From Ferruginibacter sp. (GTDB taxonomy: Bacteria; Bacteroidota; Bacteroidia; Chitinophagales; Chitinophagaceae), in contig NZ_JAQBNR010000015.1 in the NCBI RefSeq assembly GCF_028288465.1, forward strand, positions 186,001 to 250,000: 64,000 nt of DNA, in the 5' to 3' direction. Positions 57,172 through 64,000 of the stretch are shown one piece after another. A program made the translations under genes and the position numbers. Position 1 is the stretch's first letter, and every line of letters begins with the position of its first letter. Below the pieces are notes generated by a model, which was given only the letters and a program-made list of their open reading frames with translations, made no database searches and was not told where the DNA came from.

Positions 57172-57630
57172 TTATTGCTGCTTTGCCGCAGACTGTATGG
57201 CTTCTCTGATGCGCACATAAGTACCACACCTGCAAACATTACCGCTCATCGCGGTATCAATCTGCGCCTCCGTTGGATGCGGATTTGCTTTTAACAACGC
57301 AGCCGCTGTCATAATCTGACCGGTCTGGCAGTAACCGCATTGCGCCACATCGTGCTCCAGCCATGCCTTTTGTACCGGATGATCGCCGTTTTCAGAAAGG
57401 CCTTCAATAGTGGTAATTTCTTTATTACCAACTGCAACTACCGGTAACTGGCAGGAGCGGACTGCCACTCCATTGAGGTGTACAGTGCAAGCGCCGCACA
57501 TGGCAACGCCACAACCATATTTTGTACCCGGCATATCCAGGTGTTCTCTCAACACCCAAAGTATGGGTGTTGCAGGGTCTACATCAACCTGTTTGGTTTG
57601 CCCGTTAATTTTTAAGTTATAAACAGCCAT
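57172..57630 (-). CDS. (2Fe-2S)-binding subunit of molybdenum hydroxylase (IorA-like)
   Basis: About 152 residues. An N-terminal ferredoxin-type cluster is formed by the Cys in [20 protein letters not shown] plus VRSCQLP, and a C-terminal one by [10 protein letters not shown] and [13 protein letters not shown]. It carries electrons from the molybdenum centre. No Tat signal of its own, so it is probably co-exported with the large subunit. It starts after the cytochrome c gene and is followed by the large-subunit gene. Confidence 0.93.
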   Translation of the reverse strand: MAVYNLKINGQTKQVDVDPATPILWVLREHLDMPGTKYGCGVAMCGACTVHLNGVAVRSCQLPVVAVGNKEITTIEGLSENGDHPVQKAWLEHDVAQCGYCQTGQIMTAAALLKANPHPTEAQIDTAMSGNVCRCGTYVRIREAIQSAAKQQ

Positions 57631-57671
57631 TGTGTAAAATTTATTCGTTAAGCTAAAGTAAGTCGTTTTGT

Positions 57672-58079
57672 TTATTGTCTGAGCGCCTTTACCATTGCAG
57701 GTGTTACAGCAGCTGGTATTTTATTGCCCCAGCTGTTTTTACAATAATTCAGCACGTCAGCAATTTGCTCATCTGTCAAATAATCCTGGGCGGGCATGGC
57801 AATATTGTATTTTTTGCCATTCACTGTTATTTCTTCGGCTTGCCCTTTCAGTATAATATTGATCAGTGTTTTGTTTGGCTTTTTCATGTAAGCTGTTTTG
57901 GCCAGGGGAGGATTGACTTCAGCTATCCCTGTTCCATCTTCCATGTGACAATTCTGGCACTGCAATGCATATACTTCCTTTCCTCGCTTAATACTTTCGC
58001 TCAGATTCTGATTGGGCATTACACCTGCGGTAAAAACAATTGCAGATACCATTAAAGAGATCGTCATTTGTTTATTCAT
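57672..58079 (-). CDS. Cytochrome c, mono-haem
   Basis: About 135 residues. Signal peptide [20 protein letters not shown], then a single CQNCH (haem) with the usual [24 protein letters not shown] start, PLAKTAYM and a distal Met in [20 protein letters not shown]. It should take electrons from the molybdenum hydroxylase subunits encoded next to it. A TTG frame upstream reaches 58097, but ATG 58079 is the start. Confidence 0.88.
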   Translation of the reverse strand: MNKQMTISLMVSAIVFTAGVMPNQNLSESIKRGKEVYALQCQNCHMEDGTGIAEVNPPLAKTAYMKKPNKTLINIILKGQAEEITVNGKKYNIAMPAQDYLTDEQIADVLNYCKNSWGNKIPAAVTPAMVKALRQ

Positions 58080-58134
58080 TGGTCTAAATTTAATCAATAA
58101 TTTCTAGGGCAACACAGCTTATTATTTATTCATT

Positions 58135-58611
58135 TTAACCGGTCTGAGCAATTTTAAAAAAAGTGAGCGAGCCCATTTTCCATTTGCTCTTTTCTTTTAT
58201 GTACACTTCAGTCACCATAAATCAGTGCACCACTTCATTTCCTCCCACCACAGCCAGCAGGTCAAGGTCGTTCAGCAGGGTGGCGGTGTTGCCAAAGATG
58301 TTTACTACCACAGAATATACTTCGGCTTTTTTATACCAGATACCGCCACTTTTGATGGTAGCCAGTTCCTGCGTTTTGCCCCAGCTTCCACCCATGTGTA
58401 TAAACATGGATTTGTCATCAAAAAGCAAATTCAAAGAGTCTATATTTTTGTCTGACATCCACTGTCATTTTTGTTTGGAAAGGTTGATGACTTCTTGTTG
58501 CTCAGGTGTATTGTTGGTTGCCGTTTTTATTGATTCTGTGAGCGGCTGCTATGCATAAGATGACAGATCGCAGATAATGCCTACCAACAGACTAAGGATT
58601 TTTACTTTCAT
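58135..58611 (-). pseudogene. DUF4440/NTF2-like protein with three in-frame stops
   Basis: A 158-codon frame from ATG 58611 to TAA 58137 stays in one phase but is interrupted by TAG at codon 21 (58549-58551), TGA at codon 49 (58465-58467) and TGA at codon 130 (58222-58224). Around the stops the protein reads MKVKILSLLVGIICDLSSYA, then EQQEVINLSKQK, then QWMSDKNIDSLNLLFDDKSM, GGSWGKTQELATIKSGGIWY, and after the third stop FMVTEVYIKEKSKWKMGSLT. This is a DUF4440-type secreted NTF2-like protein. Loss by base substitutions, not frameshift, shows real decay. It lies 20 bases downstream of the broken aldo/keto reductase. Confidence 0.88.
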
Positions 58612-58631
58612 TTTTTTGTTTTAGTGATTGA

Positions 58632-59491
<860 letters not shown>

Positions 59492-59530
59492 TTATTTGTT
59501 GCACAAAGTTCTTATTATTTAGCTGCTGCA

Positions 59531-59569
59531 ATGGTATACCAATTACGGATTTATCTACCAATATTGCTG
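59531..59569. promoter_or_regulatory. Operator candidate, copy 1
   Basis: A 39-base segment nearly identical (35 of 39) to that at 61071-61109. It holds two TACCAAT half-sites (59537-59543 and 59556-59562) 19 bases apart, spacing close to two helical turns. It lies about 49 bases upstream of the aldo/keto reductase start. Likely an AraC-type regulator binding site. Confidence 0.7.
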
Positions 59570-59594
59570 GTGGGCAATGCAATAAGCTGCTGCT

Positions 59595-60491
59595 TTACCT
59601 CAACTTTTCTTTCAGGAAAGCCATTACTTTATTTCTGATGTCATCGGCATCGAACATTACTCCAAAATGCGGTGCATCTTTTACGATGATCACTTCGTTT
59701 GGCACACCGGAGAGGCTTAACCAGGCGCTCAATAGTTTTGATTGTTTTGGAGATACGAGTTGATCTTTTTCTCCATGAATGATTAAGAATGGTGGATCAT
59801 TTTTATCTACATAAGTCACCGGGCTGGCGGTCCTCGCTAAATCAGGACGGGCAAGCGGCGCTGCACCAATCAAAAGTCCTTCCGGTGATTTTGCATCATC
59901 CGCACCGGGAAAAAGTATCAATTCAGCAGGACCATAAAAATCTACCACGCCTTTGAAAGAAAAGGGCTTGGCTGCGCCGGCTATCGTAAATCCATGAACA
60001 TTGTTATTGGCTGATAACCCCACCAATGAAGCCAGGTGGCCGCCGGCTGAAAAGCCCATCACGGCAAAACGGTTTTTATCAAAGCCGTATTTATCTGCAT
60101 TCTCAAATAGAAATGAAACCGCCCGATTGCAGTCTTGTATTTGCGCCGGGAAAACTGCCTGCGTACTGAAGCGGTAATCGATAGAAGCCAGGGCAAAACC
60201 AGCGCCCACAATTTCCGCCACAGTTTTTTTCATGTAACCCATGTCGGCATATTTATCGTTGCTTAACCAGCCGCCACCATGAATAAAAATCACCAGCGGC
60301 AGTTTACCTTTTGCATTTGCCGGTAAGTAAATATCCAATAAATGTTTTTGCAGCGTGTCGCCGTTGTAAGGAATATTTCCCTTTAAAATTGTGCCCTGCG
60401 GAAATGCATCGATTACAGGATTTGTTTGAGCAAAGCAGCTGGTTGTAATAAAAATTACGCCGAGAACGACTTGAACAATTGTCTTTTTCAT
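59595..60491 (-). CDS. Secreted alpha/beta-hydrolase (esterase/lipase type)
   Basis: About 298 residues, intact, with a signal peptide ([20 protein letters not shown]). HSL/BD-FAE-like fold: [14 protein letters not shown] (oxyanion HGGG), [14 protein letters not shown] (nucleophile Ser in GxSxG), [14 protein letters not shown] (Asp) and [10 protein letters not shown] (His). It hydrolyses small acyl esters, perhaps on carbohydrates. It is the only intact protein gene between the broken reductase and broken carboxylesterase genes. Confidence 0.88.
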   Translation of the reverse strand: MKKTIVQVVLGVIFITTSCFAQTNPVIDAFPQGTILKGNIPYNGDTLQKHLLDIYLPANAKGKLPLVIFIHGGGWLSNDKYADMGYMKKTVAEIVGAGFALASIDYRFSTQAVFPAQIQDCNRAVSFLFENADKYGFDKNRFAVMGFSAGGHLASLVGLSANNNVHGFTIAGAAKPFSFKGVVDFYGPAELILFPGADDAKSPEGLLIGAAPLARPDLARTASPVTYVDKNDPPFLIIHGEKDQLVSPKQSKLLSAWLSLSGVPNEVIIVKDAPHFGVMFDADDIRNKVMAFLKEKLR

Positions 60492-60615
60492 ACCAAATTT
60501 TTTCTTACAATTTAATACTCTTCCGGATTCCGTTTATCATCTGCTCAATAAACTTTTGTGCGTACAATTACTATTCTGTTCTTTCCGTTTTCTTTCAATA
60601 AAAAAATTGGATGTT

Positions 60616-60995
60616 TTAATGTAAGTTTCCGGAAGTCACCGCTTTTTCAATTACGTCCAGTCTCGCCTTTTTGGGATCGGGTTTGGACGTCTTCGAGATA
60701 GAGTCAGCGCCCCGTGGAAAGCCCACCTGGGCGGCACTTGCGCCATATTGCGTGGCATCACGTACGCCCTTCCATGCAACAACTGGTTGTGGCGGGCGCC
60801 AGCGAAATTCACCCACCGGTGCCGCTGCATAAGGGATGCCTTTAAAACTGGACACTTCACCTGCCGTCACGCCACGCAAGTCGCCATTACTGGTATGAAT
60901 GATAGGCCCATTGGCCGGGGTATTGGTTGCTGTTTGCTGGGCCATGCAAAGCAGGTGAAAAGGAGCAGCACTAAAGGGAATGACAATTTTTTCAT
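60616..60995 (-). pseudogene. Type-B carboxylesterase fragment with frameshift
   Basis: Only the first quarter of a type-B carboxylesterase (family length about 500). The signal peptide MKKLSFPLVLLLLFTCFA starts at 60995 in one frame; the mature part starting at 60945 (MAQQTATNTPANGPIIHTSN) is in another, and one A lost near 60946 explains it. The frame continues with GDLRGVTAGEVSSFKGIPYA and FRWRPPQPVVAWKGVRDATQ, then reaches ADSISKTS. The family's SEDCLYLN motif should follow, but here an unrelated tail of about 22 codons ends at 60616. Catalytic Ser, Glu and His are absent. Confidence 0.82.
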
Positions 60996-61070
60996 CGTTA
61001 ATTTTTATTTCGTTGGCAGTTTTATAAATGATGTTGTATTACGTAAAGGTCACTGCATTTTGCGGGCGGC

Positions 61071-61109
61071 ATGGTATACCAATTGCGGTTTGTTCTACCA
61101 ATATTGCTG
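61071..61109. promoter_or_regulatory. Operator candidate, copy 2
   Basis: Second copy of the 39-base element (see 59531), with TACCAAT half-sites at 61077-61083 and 61096-61102. It lies between the divergent carboxylesterase fragment (start 60995) and the AraC-type regulator (start 61178), about 76 and 69 bases from the two starts. Confidence 0.7.
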
Positions 61110-61177
61110 ATTTGGGGGATGCGCTGTAATGGGAGGATGGATAATGCGTTAATTTTATCAACATAAAACTTTGCATC

Positions 61178-62072
61178 ATGAACGACCTGCGCCGTTTTGA
61201 AACCATCAATGATTACAACGCATTCAACAACAATGAAACGCGGCACCGCTGGTGAGCGTTGTGGATTTGTCGAAGGCGGATCCGCGGCAAGCCAGCAATA
61301 TGTTTTTTGGTTTTTACACCGTGTTTTTAAAAGACGTAAAATGTGGCGACCTGCGTTATGGCAGGGCCAAATATGATTACCAGGAAGGCACGCTGGTGTT
61401 TATAGCACCGGGGCAAATTGTAAGCGTTGACAATACCGGCGAAACCTACCAGCCGAAAGGCTATGCATTGATCTTTCATGCGGACCTGATTCATGGTACA
61501 GCGCTTGGTCGGCATATACAGGACTATACTTTTTTTGGTTACCAGTCAAACGAAGCATTGCATTTATCCGAACGGGAGCGAAGGCTTATTTTAGATGGCT
61601 TCTCCAAAATTGAATACGAACTGGAACATGCCATTGACAACCATAGTAAGAAATTAATCGTGTCGAATATTGAACTGTTCCTGAACTATTGCAGCCGTTT
61701 TTATGAGCGCCAGTTTATTACCCGCGATATCGTGCACCAGGGCATTCTAGAAAGATTTGAAACCTTACTAAACGGATATTATCAGTCAGAAAAGCCGCAA
61801 ACGATTGGCCTGCCATCTGTCGCCTATTGTGCCGGCGAACTCAATTTATCCCCGGGCTATTTTGGCGATTTAATAAAAAAAGAAACCGGCAAAACAGCGC
61901 AGGAGTATATACAGACCAAGGTGATTGATGTAGCTAAAGAAAGAATATTTGACCATAATAAATCCGTTAATCAAATTGCCTCCGAACTTGGATTTAAATA
62001 TCCCAACATTTTGCCCGTTTGTTTAAACAACGTTCCGGCTGTACGCCAAATGAATATCGTCTTAGTAATTAA
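61178..62072 (+). pseudogene. AraC-family transcriptional regulator, two frameshifts
   Basis: About 298 codons after correction. From ATG 61178 the frame gives MNDLRRFETINDYNAFNNNE then meets TGA at 61253; a lost C in CACCCG (61246-61247) explains it. The second frame, from GTG 61252, has an N-terminal cupin-like domain (YQEGTLVFIAPGQIVSVDN) and a C-terminal HTH (LSPGYFGDLIKKETGKTAQE; NQIASELGFKYP). A second loss of a C, near 62002-62004 (CCCC to CCC), then shifts the end; the corrected end reads FARLFKQRSGCTPNEYRLSN and stops at 62072. The second DNA-recognition helix would be lost, so the regulator is probably inactive if these are real. Confidence 0.85.
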
Positions 62073-62168
62073 TGAAGATTTATCTGCTGAAATACTCCCG
62101 CATTTCATCCAGTTCACGACAGTGATGAGATGAAGGGCAAGGAGGCAATAATAGAACAACTACCAAGG

Positions 62169-64000
62169 CTATGCGGCAGGCCTGGCATCAGGGATAGTGA
62201 AATAAAAAGTGCTGCCTTCTCCGGGTATACTCTCTACCCAAATTTTTCCATAGTGCAGTTCAACAATTTTTTTGCAGTGTGATAAACCGATACCGGAACC
62301 CTCGTATTCGGCCCGGGTATGTAAGCGTTGAAAAATATCAAATATCCTTTCGGTGTACTGGGCTTCTATGCCAATGCCATTGTCTCTAAATGCAAACTGC
62401 CAGTACTTTTGTGCTTTACTTACACTGATGGTTATATGTGGTACCATATTTTTCTTCCTGAATTTGATGGCATTCAGTATCAGGTTTTGAAACAGTATTT
62501 GCATCTCGAAAGCGTGACCATTAATAACGGGCAGTGTATCAGCCTCAATCACTGCATTGGTTTCAGTCACCGCAGCCATTATATCCTGCTTTACAGTCTT
62601 TAATATCTCATTGCAATTAATTCTTTCAAATTCTCTTTTTTCTCCTATCCTCGAAAAGTCCAGCAGGTCCGCTATCAGCACCCGCATTCTGTTTGATGCT
62701 TCAGAAAGAAAGGACAGGTATTTATCAGCTCTTTCATCTATTTTACCCTTGTACTGTTGCTGCAATAAATTTACAAAGCCGGTGGTAGTTCTCAGTGGCT
62801 CCTGCAAATCGTGTGAAGCTACGTAGGCAAATTGCTCCAGCTCTTTATTCTTCATGGTCAGGTCGTTGTTGGCAAGTACCAGTTGCATGGTTTTTTCATC
62901 TACCTGCTGTTGTAATTTTTCCTGTTGCTTTTTTATGGAGCTTACACGGTTTAAATACAACGCAACAATGCTGCCGCTAAGCACTACGAGGGCCAGTAGT
63001 TTAAACCACCAGGTTAAATAAAAAGGAGGTTTTATAAGCAGTTTAAGGGAAACAATTTTAGGCGACCATTTACCTTCATTGTTCAATCCTCTTACTTTAA
63101 AGGTGTATTCGCCCGGGTCAAGGTGGGTATAGGTAGCCAGCCTCTCTTTACCCGATTCGTTCCACTCCTTATCAAAACCTTCCAGCATGTAAGCGTATTT
63201 TTTTTTGTCTGAAGAAGTGTAATTCAGGGAGGCAAATTCAAAAGAAAAAACGGAGCTGGATGAGGGCAGTGTTATAAAATCTGTTTCAGTAATACTTTTT
63301 TTTAAAGGGGATTGCTGGCTTTCATTTGTGGCAATGGGCACTTTTTTATTAAAGATTTGAAAGTTGGTGATCAGCAGTGGGGGATCATAAGCTATGGTAG
63401 TGATACTATCGGGATTAAACTCGTTAAAGCCATTCACCCCGCCAAAGTACATCATACCGGTGTGGCTTCTACAAAATGCCTGTTCTTTAAATTCATCTGA
63501 TTGCAACCCATCTGATACCTTATAGTTTGTAAATACCCTGCTAAATGGATTAAAGCGGCTTATCCCTTTGTTGGTACTAATCCAGTAATTCCGTTTATTA
63601 TCTTCCAGTACAGCCAGGGTTAAATTTGCGGGCAAACCGTCTGCTACAGTTAGTAATGAAAAACGATTTGTTTTTTTATCATAGAGGTTTAAACCATTGC
63701 GGGTGCAAATCCAGAGCGTTCCATTCTGGTCCTCAAAAATAGAATACACATTATTATTGCTGATACTGTTTTTTGTATCATGGTGCAAAAAATGCCTGAA
63801 AGTGAGGGTCTGTTTATTGAACAGGTTCAAACCGCCGCCGTCCGTTGATATCCAGATATTACCATCGCGGTCCTGGAAAATGTTCTGAATATTTTCATTG
63901 GAAATGCCGTTCGGGTCGTTTGGATTATAAGGAAAATGGGTGAAGGTTTTACCATCCGCATTTAGCAAATTGAGTCCGCCGCCATAAGTACCTATCCAGA
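62169..64000 (-). CDS. Two-component sensor histidine kinase with ligand-binding propeller, C-terminal part
   Basis: Partial; the frame is open past base 64000 (the true start is outside). From the right it shows periplasmic Reg_prop repeats of the type DRDGNIWISTDGGGLNLFNK and DQNGTLWICTRNGLNLYDKK, then a Y_Y_Y domain (EYTFKVRGLNNEGKWSPKIV), one membrane helix (WWFKLLALVVLSGSIVALYL), a coiled coil, HisKA with His in YVASHDLQEPLRT and a HATPase (FRDNGIGIEAQYTERIFDIF; GIGLSHCKKIVELHYGKIWV). No receiver or HTH domain after it, unlike full hybrid systems. It senses an exported sugar-type ligand. About 610 residues are visible. Confidence 0.87.
   Translation of the reverse strand, partial: WIGTYGGGLNLLNADGKTFTHFPYNPNDPNGISNENIQNIFQDRDGNIWISTDGGGLNLFNKQTLTFRHFLHHDTKNSISNNNVYSIFEDQNGTLWICTRNGLNLYDKKTNRFSLLTVADGLPANLTLAVLEDNKRNYWISTNKGISRFNPFSRVFTNYKVSDGLQSDEFKEQAFCRSHTGMMYFGGVNGFNEFNPDSITTIAYDPPLLITNFQIFNKKVPIATNESQQSPLKKSITETDFITLPSSSSVFSFEFASLNYTSSDKKKYAYMLEGFDKEWNESGKERLATYTHLDPGEYTFKVRGLNNEGKWSPKIVSLKLLIKPPFYLTWWFKLLALVVLSGSIVALYLNRVSSIKKQQEKLQQQVDEKTMQLVLANNDLTMKNKELEQFAYVASHDLQEPLRTTTGFVNLLQQQYKGKIDERADKYLSFLSEASNRMRVLIADLLDFSRIGEKREFERINCNEILKTVKQDIMAAVTETNAVIEADTLPVINGHAFEMQILFQNLILNAIKFRKKNMVPHITISVSKAQKYWQFAFRDNGIGIEAQYTERIFDIFQRLHTRAEYEGSGIGLSHCKKIVELHYGKIWVESIPGEGSTFYFTIPDARPAA

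Noticed and set aside
58222..58467. TGA read as tryptophan (altered code) in the DUF4440 frame
   Set aside because: One TGA would fit Trp, but a TAG and another TGA also interrupt the frame, and other genes in the window end with TGA.

Overview
The window looks like a chromosomal segment of a Bacteroidota bacterium, most likely of the Chitinophagaceae type. The grounds are moderately AT-rich DNA, almost no Shine-Dalgarno sites, many secreted or lipoprotein enzymes with short N-terminal signals, DUF6526 and PVC-type haem-binding CxxCH proteins, a MlaEFD lipid-transport cluster, and a promoter of the TTTG / TAnnTTTG type ahead of cmk. I see no rRNA, tRNA, CRISPR array, prophage or transposase.

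Layout. 1-4.6 kb: the end of a LolA-like gene, mlaE-mlaF-mlaD for lipid transport, an acetyltransferase and a Gfo/Idh/MocA oxidoreductase. 4.6-9.3 kb: a minus-strand operon of an ECF sigma factor, a membrane-anchored TPR protein, a lipoprotein and a large TPR-CHAT caspase-like protein. 9.6-14.4 kb: a small secreted protein, then a periplasmic sugar unit (TIM-barrel lipoprotein, PQQ dehydrogenase carrying a cytochrome c domain, DUF1080 hydrolase). 14.5-15.3 kb: panD and a SnoaL-like protein. 15.8-23 kb: a pentose-phosphate cluster (tkt, rpiB, a HAD phosphatase, gnd, zwf, pgl). 23.2-31.4 kb: L,D-transpeptidase, dapA, a secreted esterase, RNase Z, a STAS protein, clpC and cmk, with three clear intrinsic terminators. 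31.6-36.3 kb: a 1027-residue haem-binding propeller protein and small genes. 36.5-37.7 kb: a frameshifted GAF histidine kinase.

38-48.8 kb is a glycan/sugar-oxidation region. A GH116 glycosidase gene is translationally coupled to a SlyD-like FKBP gene and a CobW-type metallochaperone GTPase gene, followed by a second PQQ dehydrogenase, a secreted ADP-ribosylglycohydrolase and a GH78 alpha-L-rhamnosidase. 49-58.1 kb: an orphan PAS histidine kinase, a cupin, an aldo/keto reductase, a second Tat-exported TIM-barrel isomerase, and an IorAB-type molybdenum hydroxylase with a cytochrome c.

58.1-62.1 kb is a decaying AraC-controlled locus. An aldo/keto reductase, a carboxylesterase, a DUF4440 protein and the AraC-type regulator itself are all broken by frameshifts, truncation or in-frame stops; one esterase between them is intact. 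A 39-base near-identical repeat with two TACCAAT half-sites lies ahead of the reductase and again between the esterase fragment and the regulator, and is probably the regulator's operator. The window ends inside a ligand-sensing propeller histidine kinase.

The most interesting features are the degraded locus with its surviving operators, the PQQ dehydrogenases with a cytochrome c domain inside the propeller sequence next to keto-sugar-type enzymes, the GH116-FKBP-CobW coupling, the sigma/TPR-CHAT operon, and three different arrays of 7-base tandem repeats directly ahead of genes.
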